Below are positions 12,906 to 25,780 of a stretch of 64,000 nt of DNA, piece after piece. Source of the stretch: Anticarsia gemmatalis (lineage: Eukaryota > Arthropoda > Insecta > Lepidoptera > Erebidae); assembly GCF_050436995.1 (NCBI RefSeq), contig NC_134745.1, positions 10,912,001 to 10,976,000 of the forward strand, read 5' to 3'. The translations under genes and the position numbers were made by a program. The notes beneath the pieces are model-generated. The model was not told the origin of the DNA. It was given only the letters and a program-made list of their open reading frames with translations, and did no database searches. Position 1 is the first letter of the stretch. Every line of letters starts with the position of its first letter.

Positions 12906-13792
12906 GGTAACTAATTGGTTAATCATTGCATCTGCTAATTAAAAACATAATGTCGTGTTCCGCAGGAAGCGATGCGATACGTAGTCGTAGTTGCTCCACC
13001 TTGTGTTTCACATAGCATCCTGACTGATCGCAGGTTACTGGTGAAATACTTCACTAGCTGCGGCGGCGGCACTCTGCCAGCCCGGCCAGCCAGTCTGTGC
13101 ACTGTCGGTAGCAACATTCTTGTATCGCATAAAACGATGCACCGAGCCGGCTCGGTCACGCGTGTACGATTGTTTCGCAAAGTAAACTAATAAAACTGGA
13201 AAATACAATCTATTTATCGTGCCGAAGAAAGTTTAATAAGAGTTATTAGGTGCTCCAAACATGTTCCGTAACACTCTTATTATTTTAAAGAATTAATTGC
13301 TACCTTTGTTTCACCCTAGAAAAGCAATAAGGGTGTGAAACTTGAATTTCAACTCGTAGAACTAAGCACCTTGATAGCAACTTACAGTTAACCACAGTAA
13401 CGACAGATGTATTGTCATTAAACTAAAATTACAAGTAATGACAACGATTAGATCAGCTACAACAATAGCAATATGAAAATAATATTCAACAATCAGCTAA
13501 AACGTTATTTCCTATCAACCTTCAAACATTCAAATGAACATATTTGAAGAGTGATTGCAATAATTTAAACTCTTTCTACTTATTTCCAATCAAAAAAATA
13601 TTATTCTTCCTTTGTTTTTATCTGTATTTATAATTAATAATGTCTCGTCCTTGCCGCGTATCACAAAATATGCAATAAATAGTGTTGTGGTTCATTCTCA
13701 ATGCAACAAAAACTCTATCAAGGTCATGACTCTTTCAGCCTTTGTCGTCTGTTGTATGAAATGATTCATTGGATGGATAATATTATTCAGTA

Positions 13793-14950
13793 CTAGCTGA
13801 CCCGCGCAACTTTGCTTGCGAGAGAATGCGTCATAATTTTTAAGTGAGTTAACATATTATTCGCATGTGCCTCGGTAAAAAAATATCTAAATATGTACTT
13901 AGAAACAAAAGAAAGATACCTATTCTATTAAGTTCTTTTTCTGAACTTATCTTACCTTAAATTACGATTTTTTTTTTAATTATTTCCCTAATATTAAATT
14001 GACCTAACTTTAAATTTTAACCAAAATCTTAATAGAAAATATCAATCCATAAATTACGGTTTTATATTTAAAAAAACTAATCTTACTAATAAGTGCGATT
14101 TAATACTAACCTTAGAATACAATACCTACTATTATCATACAATTATTGTTGTCGCGCTGAAAAGCACGTTTTATTTTTCTCAAAGAGCTGCGATAAATAA
14201 ACGCGTCCGATCGCTTCCAATTTCAAAGTGCTAATGAGGAGCCGCGCATGTCGAAGTCTTCACAGTGCCCCTTACGGGACACGTGGAGCCAACATCGGGA
14301 CCTGGTAGGTCCCCTTGTTGGGGTGTTTTGTTCGGGAGCCGCTGCCGCCGACGCGCTATTTATAGGGACGCTGCCCCCGCCGCCGCGGCCGGCCCGTACC
14401 GTGCCGCAATACTAATATCGTGATATCTCCTAAACTATATGTCTAAATAACACACTGTAAACTGCAAAAATAATCTAAATTAAATGCTCGTGATGATGAA
14501 CTTACTTATTTTGATAAGGATGTATGTATTATTGGTTATATCACCAGTTAAACATCACCCAACGAATTAAATGTTTTTTAATACAGAAAAGTAGTTTATG
14601 TGACTTAAATAAAAAAGCTGGATATATGTCATCGCGGACTTTTTTGTAGAACTAATAAAGACCAATGTTTTTGCTATACATTGTTCTTACTTGTATCCAA
14701 CGGTATAAGCGGCGCACGCACAAATGCAATCTTCAATTAGATTTTTTTTCTGACTTCTTGGACATAAATCGCTATAACTCAGCTAATATAGTTTCAATGT
14801 ATTTCAATTATACATAAAAACCTGTCGGAGAAAATACTCTTTCTATTAGTGAAAACCGCATCAAAATCCGTTGCGTAGTTTTAAAGTTTTATGCATACGA
14901 AGGGACTACAGACAAAATGGGCGACTTTGTTTTATACTATGTAGTGATAG
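13793..14950 (-). mobile_element. Reverse-oriented Helitron-like element with GC-rich core
   Basis: The left end reads CTAGCTGACCCGCGCAAC, the reverse complement of the CTAG/hairpin end of the other Helitrons here. The right end reads ...ACTTTGTTTTATACTATGTA, which in lepidopteran genomes is a common opposite end of such elements. Between lies AT-rich DNA with a GC-rich block at about 14210-14410. That the two ends belong to one element is inferred from their orientation. Confidence 0.45.
14210..14410 (-). promoter_or_regulatory. GC-rich block with TATA-like motif inside the repeat
   Basis: About 200 bases of high GC sit in AT-rich repeat DNA. On the minus strand the motif CTATAAATAG (around 14358-14368) sits in CpG-rich sequence, resembling a core promoter. 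It may be a fragment captured by, or an intrinsic promoter of, the enclosing element. No open frame follows. Confidence 0.3.
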
Positions 14951-15402
14951 TGATTTTATTCCTTTATAATTAAAGCATTCTAATTAAAAATTGTGTTTTA
15001 AAATCATTGTCAAAACAACTGCGGAGTAGATAGGATAATTGACAAAACGATAATGAAACCTATTGTATCTAAGTTGCGATTAAAAATCTATGTCGCAAGG
15101 CCTTGGCGATTGAATAAGGAACAAGTTCATTACAGTCGGAGTCTTGTTACAAGATCAGGCCTTACGCTTCACTGCTCGCTCCACATTTTCATTTTCACTG
15201 CTTAGTTTATCACTAACTATGTACACGATCGGTCATATTTAACGCTGGAAATATAAAGTGCAGATAAAGAATAGGTTATCATAGCAATCAAGTGAAGGAT
15301 CAATGCGATCGTGCACCGAACAAAGAACGTTTTGAAATGCGTTTACCGAGTGACTGTCTGTTAGAATCTTTATGTGGTGTTTGTGGGAGCTGATTGTGCA
15401 AC

Positions 15403-18400
15403 ATGCTCTGCGTCAAGTGTGTGAAGAGTCAATGTCAATGGCGGAAGTGTATGCTGGAGCACCCGTCGCCGTCCAACTTCTACGTGAGCTGTTGGCAAAG
15501 CAACCGCTCGGCCGCCTACCTCCTGTCCCTGAGGACTTTCCTCTTCCTGTTCTCTACGTGCGTGCTGGTCACCTCTATGGTTGCGGTGCCCTTGACATTG
15601 AACATACATTTCGGCTTCTGGTTCATATACCTAACACATTGGGGATTCCTACTAATCGTACTCACCTCGGCCTTCGCGACCGCTGTCTCGGCATATGCTT
15701 ACTTTAAAAGACCTATTGGTATGCTTTTTGTTCTTTTTCTCTAAGTTGTACGGATACATGTATTGCGATTTATTCACTGTTATCTTTAGTGATAAATCGC
15801 ACGTATTGTTTATCAACAGACTATTGAGATATGGCACAATAATAATAATGTGTGGACAACACGTTGTTTGTAACGTAAACATAATATTGCATTGTTACGA
15901 AACGTTGAACTTGTGGGTTGATATGTGGTGTGAGATGTGTGGCACGTGGCTGGAGCGAGGGGCACGTTCAGGTGCGGTCGGGCGACCTCCAGCTGTTCAC
16001 GCGTAAGGTCTCATCAACATACCGCCTCGACATTATCTCATCTCGCTAACTGCCTCTAAACAGCCGCTATAAATGTAAAACTACTCATTATCTGTTCTAA
16101 ATATACTAACTAATCCAATTTATGTGTTTATGGAGGTTAACAACTATACAACGTAACGGATATACAACACATATAGGCAATTGTGCGCCGTTCAAGCAAT
16201 GTTAGCGGAAGAATGCGTGAATACTCGTGTATGCACGAAATATTAAGTTAATTGCACGCGGCCACGTTCGTTCGTAAATTAAAGTAATTTCCATAGCTCA
16301 CTCACGAGAATTCATGATTATAGGTGCATTAGAAAACGTAGTTGGAAGGTGCAGCTATTTGCAAATTCTGGAAAAGGCTTTGAGAAGCTGTCGATAGAAA
16401 TTGCTTTAAAAAATTAGGTACTTGAACTGCAAGTCGAAGGTCAGATGCAATTATGTTTTGCCTTCTAGAAATTTAAAAAACGCACTTGCGTAATATAAAC
16501 TCAATAAAACCACTTTTGATGATTAGCAGAGTAAATAATCATATTTTTGTTTGTACAGACGCAACGTTTGGTCTACCATGGTACGTGAAGGCGTACTGGC
16601 TTCTCTACAACATCACCATCCCCGTGGCTTTCCTCATCACGGTGTTCTACTGGGGCGTCTTGAAATCCGGTAACTGAACCATTCTTTCGTCATCTGTAAT
16701 TAAACAACATCTTTGTTAATACCGTAGCGAGTTAAAATTAAGTTACACCATCGACCGTCGTACCTAATTCATTTTGGAACGCCTCTGCAAAGTATTTATG
16801 TAGGTCATAAAATTCAAAAATGTAAAATTTTAAGACATTCGTAGTATCTAAGACCTTGAATGTTATTAAAATCAATCAGATATGATTCTAATGTTTCATT
16901 GTTGTGTTTGACCTCACTGAACGCCATAATTGGCGGGCAGGAAGGATATTGCCAAAACTGTTCTACTTTTATAGCCGTATTGACTCTCAACGGATATATT
17001 AACCTATTCTAGACGATGTTCTTCTTCCTATTTGTGTACTCCTTCTAATTAAATACATCAGAACAAACAAATATAGAAACAACATCTCGTCGACTGAACT
17101 TTTCAGCTGTTTCATTTCTTTCACAACCTTTGTCAAATACGTGCAGCTATATCAAAGGGATAAAAGCATTTCAAGCAGCTATTTCCAAACGATACCAATT
17201 CCACCTGGTCTTTTTGCATCATTTCTATCGGGCATATATCTACTGCTATCTACATTAGTCGTAAAATTACGACCAAGTTTTAAAGATTTTCAAAGAGCAT
17301 TCTATATACCTTCTGGAAGGTAATGTGTGCAGTTTATTTACATATAAACAACTAATGAAACTGTTTTATTTCTAGCAAAAGCCAAAGTGAACTACGCTCC
17401 GGACCCGGTGCTGGACGTGATGCTGCACGGCGTGAACTCTTGCGTGATGCTGGTGGAGCTGGTGTGCTCGGCGCATCCCAGCCGCCTCATGCACATCATG
17501 CAGCCGCTCTGGTTCGCCGGCGCCTACATGCTCTTCACCGTCATCTACTACTTCGCCGGCGGACAAGACCCGTGAGTACACTTTACTATATTTATATTTA
17601 TCTGTCAACGATCTTGTCGACTTTTAGACGAAGAGAATCCTCCAAAAATCGAAAGATGTTCTTTCCAATCAAACTTTGTCAGAAACGTTGCAAAATATCG
17701 ATTATGATTATGATTAAATTTTCGACAGGCTGCTTTAATAAAATGATCACTTCGATGTTAATGCAAAAACACTCATAGTTGTAAACAAAGGTCAAATATC
17801 ACTAAAGTGCTACTTTAGCAACCTTCTATAAAAACAAACAAAACACTCGCCGATTAGAAATAACACCAGCCGGCAAGTTTTTTATGCAAACGAAGACAAA
17901 ATAGTAATGACTCGTCTTGACTGAAGTATGCAAATGTTTGGCATAATATTATATAAGTATTCACGAGCGATCATAACCCAAACAATTTCGTAAGTAAGCT
18001 ACTCCACAAGTTGCTTGCATCAACTATAAGTTCAAGATCAAAATATCGAGTTCTAATTGATTGTTTCGCTCGAAGATTGTTGATACATGTCGTAAGAGAG
18101 AAACCTTCGCGACACGTGAACAATTTGCTGAGCTTAGAGGTCATTCACTGATGCATATCACTGATCACTCAAGTTCACGCATTACGTTCAGAGACTTTGA
18201 TGTTATGACACAAAAGACTTGTCACTACACAAATAAACTCCATAAGCCGCAAGGTCGGACTTGAGAGGAATTCATTGACAAATTTAATACCGACTTCGTT
18301 ACCTTACAGCTTCACCTTGTTTTGACATTCTTATGCCACAATAAATAAGGAAACAAATAAACTAATATTTAGCATGCAAATCCCGTACGTTATGATATAA

Positions 18401-21400
18401 GCCTGCGTGGCGGCACATAGTAATATCACGGTTAATGCTAGACGACCTGAGCAGATTCAACATCTCCTGCGTATTAAAATGACAAACATTATTAAAATTA
18501 GACTTGATTTAGAATACATCAACATTCTTAAATATTTGTTAAGAGTAAAGTCCTTGTTTTCAATATAAATAAATTGTTTTGCGGCTAAAATTCTAAGTAA
18601 TACATAGATAAATTATATTGATCTATCAGTGCCTGAAAATCTATACTAATATTATAAAGCTGAAGAGTTTGTTTGTTTGTTTGTTTGAACGCGCTAATCT
18701 CAGGACTTACTGGTCCGATTTGAAACATTATTTCAGTGTTAGATAGCCCATTTATCGAGGAAGGCCATAGGCTATATCATCACGCTACGACCAATAGGAG
18801 CAGAGTACCAGTAATGCATTATAATACGAAACAGTATGGGAACTTAGGCCAGTAACTGAACTGTACCACGTATTGTCTAGGAGGTCTCAACAATCGTCCA
18901 TAGTTTCGAAACACATGAACAATATAATCATGTTTTTGTTTCGTTTTATATGCATAGAATCTCGTGCGAACTATCTGGTTTCTATACATTATATTTCCTA
19001 ACTGACCTGTGAATGCCTTTGAGAAAATATTACGGACCTACCGCTATCAATCACGGTTCTTATGTATAGCTAGAATATAAAAAGAATCACAATTAAATAG
19101 CTAAGGATTGTAGGTTGCATTAATAAAATAGATATAAGAAATTACGAAGTTTCTAGTAATCGTTAACGTTGGATAGTGCACATTACTCATGACGAGAAAG
19201 TATCACTCAGTGCTATTTATAATATTAATATAAATTACAGTTGAAAATAATGTATCGTTTCATGTCAAATTAAATTGAGGAGTATTATTTGAGCACCTTT
19301 ATTAAAAAATCTTCTCCTAAACGGCTGAAAAAGGTAACGCAGACGTGTGTCAACTATATTATAGCAAAAATAATGCTGTACGTAAAACGTATGTACTTAT
19401 GATAAAATTTATCATGGAAAGGACCCAAGTTCGATCCAAACTTCTTGCAAACTAACTACAATTCTAAACTCCTAGCGCTAATAGAGCCTTATATGTATAG
19501 TAAACATAGAATCCATACTAAATAATGAAAACAAAACTAAAACTATATGTCAAACTAGTGTGATTATTCATCCGCAAACAAATGTAGCCGTGAGCTCGTT
19601 AACATCGTTAACATTCAGTATAGAACAGTAGGTAGGTGTCATTGAACGCACTGCTTATAACTATTACGAACTGTTATGGCTTCTCATATCTCATTGAGTC
19701 TTTTAGAGGACGTACAAACGTGTCTCACAGTCGGCTTGCAATTAATACTTAATTATATTAAGTTAAACGTATTTTAACACTCGTTTGTTTCGTTGGTACT
19801 CCGCTGTCCGATATAATAGCGTGATAACGTCTACCTAAGAAATAAATAACATAAAATTTGGCTTTCAGCAACTCAATAGGACAAACCAATATAAGGTTAC
19901 CTAGCTAATTATAGACAGATGAAGCACAAGCAAGGCCCACATTAAAGAAATCTATGACAACATTTTAAAAGAGGAGTGTTTATTACTATTTACTATTTTA
20001 TGATAAATAGATTTTAACCTTAGTAAGTAGTATTGTGTATACAAAATATTATAATTTTATTTCTTACCTACCTACAACGTGGTAGATCGTTACCTATTAT
20101 CATTTGACTAGTAATCCTAGTAATATTAGCTGCTAGCACCAAAATAACAGTTAAATAAATTCTAACATAGTAATAACCATCCATTACTCGGTCCTTACTC
20201 AAATGTGAACGACCGCATGTGTGCTAGCTTAAACCTTGAATGTATTTAAGTATTAAATATGTACCGAGACTTGTCCTAAGTGTTTGCTAAATATAAACGC
20301 TGCCCTTTCGCAAATGTACAATTGTACACCATAACTCATCCAAACATTATTGACCCCTCGTCGATATATCTTAAAAACAAACCACAGCTCTACTTTAAAA
20401 AGTTGTAGATTAATTGCCTCAAAACCAAACCAACTTAACCAACACACAGTACTCCTAAACTGCTATAAATCCTCCACATATAAATACTTCAGAATTCGTA
20501 TTTTTCATAGTTTCATTATGTGAAGCATATTGATTGATTGATCACTTCTGGATAAGTTTATATTAGTATGTTAGGTTAACTTTTGACAGTTATTTTCTGT
20601 TACTTTATCTATCAGATAGGCTATCTGATGTTGAGAGTTTAACGGTTTGAATTTACTGAAAAAGTAGTATCTATGGCGCCCGCTAGAGGCGCTGGTTGTC
20701 GATATTCGATAATTATAATTGTTGAGAATCGCGCTACCGATTTGTTGACAGCTGTTCATCTCGTTTCATACCGTTAATTAAAGTCAGAACAACAGTTTGT
20801 TGTCTGACTTTTATTTACGCGCTGCACGTGCATTCAAAAATTAAGTATATTACCATATAATTAATAAAATACATACATATATTAACAAGGCGCACTAAAT
20901 GCATTAATTCAAGGTATTTATTGCGATAGTATCCCCAGTCAAAACCAGTAGGCAATTATCCTTCCGCGCAAACCTGTCGACCAAATTCATTGATTAAAAT
21001 TCTTGAATACAAGCCTGTTTTATTTCTCAATCTATGAATCAAATTTAATGCCGCTGTGGTCTGGGCGGTAGTGTATACGACTGCCTAATACGAGGCCTCT
21101 AGTTTTATTCCTGAGCCGGGCTGAGTGCTCGTGAAGTTTTTTAATTTACAGTACATTATTCTTAATGGTAGCCCAAAGTTAGGTAACTTGCCCGGTGTAT
21201 GGCTTGCAATATCCTACTTCCAACTAATATTATAAATACGAAAGTTTGTATGTATGGATGTTTGTTACTCTTTCACGCAAATACTACTAAATCGATTACG
21301 ATGATATTTGTTATGTAGGTAGCTGAAGACCCAGAATAATACATAGGCTACTTTTATCCCAGAGTTCCCGAGGGATCGGGATTTACACGGGAAGGGTTTC

Positions 21401-24400
21401 CACGCGGCCTCTAGTATTACATAAAATAAGCATTGTTAATGCAAAACGCGGGTACTACATTCACCTCTATGTACACTTGCCCTCTTATTTATAAAAATAT
21501 ATGAAGTTATGAAAGGCTTATAAAGTGTTTCTTTCACTCCTTAGCGAAATGAAAAAGTGAAAACATATTATAGTAGGTTTTTAACTAAAATAGGTTTATA
21601 GTGTGTTTATGAATAAGAGGGTAAAGGTGTAAATAATAGCTGAGATTTCCTATATGTATGAATCAAATTTAATATCTATCACGTATTTTTTATCATCACG
21701 CGAGTGAATATTTTCACTTGTCATAGTGACTAATACGTTGATAATTACCCTTTGATTAGCGAATTAAGATTTATTGTAACTTATCTTAACGTATAAAGTC
21801 CATTTTAATTTTTAATAAGGCATTCAATCAGTCTTATGTTTAAGATAGACATTAATATTGTATGTAGAAGACTTAATTATTAGCCTGGTTCTTTACGACT
21901 TAATAACTGTAGCGTGATTTTCTACAGTCGGTACTAACGAGTATCGAGTATTTGACAGTTAAAATGTACTTCAAAATTAGTTCCTAAGCCACTCAGCAGG
22001 GGCGCTGATGAAGTTTTCATACAAAGTCGATAGCTATCCGGTTGTCCTTAGATAATAGAGGCAGAGAATGTTATTTTCGCTTTATTAATGTAGATAAGCA
22101 TAAGTCAGATTTCCTGTAATTCTTTGTTTTTGCACCCTCTAACACCGACTCTTATTTTTAAGCGCCAATTAATCTGAGTGACGTTTAAATACGCTTTAAT
22201 ACGGCTATCGTGTAAATACTAAAGATATACCGCCAAATGCTAGGATTATAATAAGCCAATGATTATGAAACTCGAAGATGCCTTAGAGGCCCATATTTAT
22301 TTGATCAAAACACTCATATCTTTAAAAGTTTTATGTAGTTTGGTCACGCACGAAGGCCTACTAACATAAAAAGTGCTTGAGTTATGTTCTCTTGCCTATA
22401 AATTACAAGGTAAACCATATATTTCGTTTTTAGCACAGTTAAGTACGTCTAAGCACCAAAAAAGTAATTTGCTGTTTTATACGGACTTGTAAAGCACACT
22501 ACCATGTAGTAATATTTCGTGTAAGTTATTATTTTTTCACAAAAAAAAATACCTTTCCATAATCTTTCGCCAATATTTACAAACAAACAACACGCATAAA
22601 GTTCAGCAACCCAATTTAATCTGTGAATAACGTAATTCCATGGGCATCGAACCCACATCACCTGACGTCGCAATAGTAAACTGACCACCATAACCAATGC
22701 GCTAAACATACCGTGAAGCATCGTAACTTAGAACAAAATGTAACTTAACACCGTGGGAAATGACCTTGCACTACTTCTGAAGCGACTCCTTGAAGTGAAT
22801 GAATTAAATCTCATAGCCGACCGTTCTTAACAAAAACACCACTTAATATAACTTTAAATGGAAATAACTAAATATAAATCTATGCAAAAAAAGCTAATTA
22901 ACACCAATAAATATTTATAACGTTGTACAAACGAGACACGTGCAGATTATGATAATAGTTATTCTTTAGACCTTCAAAGTCTCTAAATAGTTTTATTTTA
23001 AATATGCGAAAATATTTGTTATTTAGATGACCTATGTCTTCACTTCGATATTTTAACTTAGAGTCATCGTGAAAAGCAAAACACTCGACGCTAAATTTTG
23101 CAATACATTTCGACTCCAGACCTCCAGATATTTATGAAATATGACGATTTATACAATAAATCTGCTAACTACCTAAGTGATACAATTCTTAATTCTTATG
23201 TTACTTATTAATTAAATTGCACATCAAAACGCAAGCGCTGATTATATTTTAATCAATAGATAGTATTGTGTAATGATAAGATAACATCCCGTGTTATCGG
23301 GTGATTCAACCGTTTCCTAAATATACGGGTCATACATTTCATAGCCTAACTTTTGACATGTGAACGAAAGGCAGTAAAACATACGAAAGCGTTATGTAAG
23401 TGTATTCGGGAAAGTCCGGACTACTTCGGGTAAGTTCGGATAGTTATAAATTCCTCGACAATATTCTTGTCCCGGATTTGTACGTAGAACGTAGTTATTA
23501 AAATGTCAAAATTATTGCCGCATTGAAAAATTATGACTATCCGGAATTACCCGAATAGCCTATATTTGATATTACAAATATTCGTCATGCTAAATTACTA
23601 TTAAATGTTCGATTAGATTAAATAATTAACATTATTATTAGTGTCTCATATAAGGAAAACTAAGAAAAAAATTGATTATTACGATAAAGAGATAATTTGA
23701 AATCGATGAACAAAAAAACGATACTTGTTGTTACGTTATACTAGTCTAGTGTAAAAGACATAAACGCGATTGAATACAATTTGCGTTCATTAGAGATGCA
23801 ATTCAACGTGGATGTTAATTAACGTTTAGAAAATCCCCCACATCACTTAGATGCGATTATAAACATGTTTTGTGTAATCACGCTAATTATATTAATCACG
23901 CTTGTTAATAACTCGGTCTGAGCATTTTAGGAATAAATCGCATTTAGACGACTTCATGACTTAAATAAAGCACCTCGATATAAGCGTATTTGGAATTCAG
24001 ATGCGGGTCATTTCAGATTCAACAAGATAATTTGATTAAGAAATTTAAATTATTAGCACAATTTTTTTTTTATTGAACTAAGTATCTGAATAGAAGAGCA
24101 GTGATAGCCGAGTGGTATAAGTTGACACGTCCCACGCAAGTGGTCGCAGGTTCGAACCCGAGGCATTGGTGTGTTACCAATGACTTTTCGAAGTTATGTG
24201 TGTATTAGAAATAATTATCACATGCTCCAACGGTCCAAGGAAAACATCGTGAGGAAACCTTGCATGCCTAGAATTTGTTTAATACATTTATTGAGGGCAT
24301 GCAAAGTCCCCAACCCGCACTTGGCCAGCGTGGTGGACTCAAGGCCTAACCCCTCCCTCATTACGGGGGGAGACCCTTGGCCAGCAGTGGAACAGTAATG

Positions 24401-24896
24401 GGTTAAATTTATTTATTTATTTTATCTGAATAAAATGCCTAACTCACAGAATGCAAGTTCCTTACATGTGACTTGAAGAATCTATGTTTTCTTATTAAGG
24501 TTTGATTTCATCGCCTTCATAGCAATGTTCTAAGAGAAAGACAATAGAAAAACTAGTGAAAATAAAAAATCCTTGTTCTATCTGTACATCACATAATATT
24601 CAACTACGGTTGTTATAAAAAACTATATACGTAGTAAATATTAGCGGATTTTACTTTTTCTTGTGGTAAACATGTGTTTACGTAATCCTTTTAATTTCAG
24701 ATGGGGTAACTCATTCATCTACCCGGTGGTGGACTGGTCGAAGCCGGAGCAGACTTTGGTCGTCATCACTTTGACGGCGTTGTTCCTGGCGCTCATGCAT
24801 TTGATAGTCGTGGGCATAGCTTCAGCCCGCGACGCTATAGCCAAGAGACGCCTCGCTGAACCCGCAGGAGTCTACAACGATGCTTTCTCTCCTTGA
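15403..24896 (+). CDS. Rolling stone-like membrane protein (rost copy 2)
   Basis: Four exons: 15403-15718, 16559-16669, 17376-17571 and 24701-24896, total 819 nt, 272 residues. The first in-frame ATG (15403) gives 17 residues before LEHP, close to the 18-20 in its paralogues. Exon 1 has NFYVSCWQ, then helix 1 and helix 2 with YLTHWG. Exon 2 has LPWYVKAYW and helix 3. Exon 3 has DPVLDVMLHGVNS (helix 4) and helix 5 ending YYFAGGQDP. Exon 4 has FIYPVVDWSKP and helix 6, then a short polar tail. Intron phases are 1, 1 and 2, shared with the next three genes. Intron 3 is unusually long (7.1 kb) and full of repeats. Family members are integral membrane proteins; Drosophila rost acts in myoblast fusion, but the role of each copy here is unknown. 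The orphan exon at 12615 could supply an alternative N-terminus. Confidence 0.85.
15719..17375 (+). other. Introns 1 and 2 of rost copy 2
   Basis: Intron 1 (15719-16558) and intron 2 (16670-17375) have GT-AG ends in phase 1. Apart from a moderately GC-rich stretch near 15920-16010, I see no repeat, RNA gene or further exon in them. Confidence 0.6.
18640..18824 (+). mobile_element. Non-autonomous Helitron C, 3'-truncated
   Basis: Begins TCTATACTAATATTATAAAG with a (TTTG)n tract and follows copy 11179-11430 closely up to the CAATAGGAGCAGAG block, then loses similarity. The hairpin and CTAG end are absent, so this is a dead copy. Confidence 0.6.
21219..21414 (+). mobile_element. Non-autonomous Helitron, second type
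   Basis: Starts TCCAACTAATATTATAAATA and ends ...CACGCGGCCTCTAG followed by T. The start resembles the other Helitrons here, but the body (TGTATGTATGGATGTTTGTTA, GGCTACTTTTATCCCAGAGT) differs. The length is 196 bp. Family assignment rests on the TC start and CTAG end. Confidence 0.5.
21480..21621 (+). mobile_element. MITE with CCCTCTTAT terminal repeats, copy 1
   Basis: The ends CCCTCTTATTTATAAA and TTTATGAATAAGAGGG are terminal inverted repeats with two mismatches across 16 bases. The 142-bp body is non-coding. A second copy lies at 33572-33726 in the opposite orientation. Confidence 0.6.
22617..22706 (-). repeat. tRNA-derived SINE fragment, reverse orientation
   Basis: On the minus strand an A-box-like block (TTAGCGCATTGGTTATGG, 22689-22706) is followed about 50 bases later by a B-box-like GGGTTCGATGCCC (22642-22654). 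The distance and order fit the pol III promoter of a tRNA-derived SINE. The cloverleaf is not intact, so this is not a tRNA gene. Confidence 0.5.
23403..23559. mobile_element. MITE with TTCGGGTAA-type ends
   Basis: The left part has TTCGGGTAAGTTCGGATAGT and the right part has ACTATCCGGAATTACCCGAA, an imperfect inverted repeat of about 20 bases on each side of roughly 100 non-coding bases. It fits a MITE; its superfamily is unknown. Confidence 0.5.
24098..24422 (+). repeat. tRNA-derived SINE, near complete
   Basis: An A-box (TAGCCGAGTGG, 24105-24115) and a B-box (GGTTCGAACC, 24149-24158) stand about 35 bases apart as in a tRNA-like head. A body with CAGCGTGGTGGACTCAAGGC follows, and it ends in a (TTTA)n tail at about 24402-24422. 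Parts recur at 29496-29596 and, reversed, at 29872-29968. It sits 280 bases before exon 4 of rost copy 2. Confidence 0.7.
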
Positions 24897-25780
24897 TACC
24901 ACGTTATTCAAGATACAAGCATTCTCAAATGTGTTGTTGTTCAAGACGAAAAACTCCACTCGTAACAATATTCTGGGTGGAACGTACAAAATGTAGGTGA
25001 TCCTACAATTCTCTGGCTATGATGTTTTTTCTAACTTTTTTCTTATAGTTTAGTGATGTGAATTGGACACAAATCGGACCCTCAAAGCATAGTGTTGTGT
25101 TAAATTGTGATATAATTTATCAACTTAATTAGTATGAAGTGTTCAAGACAATTTTGTGTACTTAACATTTATATAGCCAAATGTTTTATTCTTAATAACT
25201 GAAAGCTGTATGACAAAGGTTACAGGGGCTATAACTTGCAAGGAGGAATTAAAATCGTGGAACAGATATACCTTTTCGAGTTAGAAAAATATAGTTTGTA
25301 ATGAAAGCGCACTGTGATTTTAGTTTTATAAGATCCTTAGACGTAGATAATGTTCACGTACGTATTAAGTAGTTCATCTATGTAACATTTTGTGTAATTT
25401 ATAATGAAATAAAACGTAACCGTAATGAGTGCTTTTTCGTTTTCTTTTCATTTGATTTAGCTACCTGAACGATTATATTGGCTGGATTATGCAAGCTATA
25501 TTGGTATTTCCGAAGATACTTATTTCATAATAATATATCTCTATCCTTTTAAATCTGTATTAAATGAGCAAAAGTATCCGGCGGCTTAGTAATACGTTGA
25601 TGACTAAAGTTTTAATGAAATCAGGAGACGTCATTGTTCTATTGTTATCTGCAAAAATGTACGGATCACCGTCAACGGCTCGCAATCACGAAGGAAATCA
25701 AAGATAACATAGTGTCGTGTCGGCGTCGAGTGTCGCGACGGTTGTGTTCACGATAAATTAAAACGAATTTATAAAAAAAA
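24897..25780 (+). other. Spacer between rost copies 2 and 3
   Basis: Contains the 3' UTR of copy 2 up to the AATAAA at 25408, then less than 400 bases that must hold the promoter and 5' UTR of copy 3, including a CpG-rich stretch at 25700-25745. No additional gene. Confidence 0.6.
25408..25413 (+). terminator. Poly(A) signal AATAAA of rost copy 2
   Basis: AATAAA 512 bases after the stop, followed by a T-rich GU/U-type stretch at 25430-25450, as expected for cleavage and polyadenylation. Confidence 0.5.

Larger units (their letters stand above)
12907..15402. other. Spacer with reversed Helitron and promoter region of rost copy 2
   Basis: No coding exon seen. Positions 13793-14950 look like one Helitron-type repeat in reverse orientation with a GC-rich core (separate entry). 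The 400 bases before 15403 are likely promoter and 5' UTR of rost copy 2. Confidence 0.5.
17572..24700 (+). other. Intron 3 of rost copy 2 (7.1 kb, repeat-rich)
   Basis: Starts GTGAGT and ends TTTCAG, phase 2. It holds a 3'-truncated Helitron (18640-18824), a second Helitron type (21219-21414), a MITE with CCCTCTTAT ends (21480-21621), a reversed tRNA-like SINE (22617-22706), a TTCGGGTAA-ended MITE (23403-23559) and a tRNA-derived SINE (24098-24422). No other exon was recognised. Confidence 0.6.

Noticed and set aside
12596..13190. Antisense and alternative frames over the orphan exon and the sequence after it
   Set aside because: Only the frame from 12615 has membrane helices and the family motif. 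The frames near 12972-13190 have no similarity to a rost second exon.
15372..15707. Overlapping 111-codon frame at the first exon of rost copy 2
   Set aside because: The frame from 15403 carries SCWQ and LTHWG; the other frame does not and lacks a matching splice.
24098..24180. tRNA gene suggested by A and B boxes
   Set aside because: The cloverleaf cannot be completed, and a SINE body and (TTTA)n tail follow; it is a SINE head.
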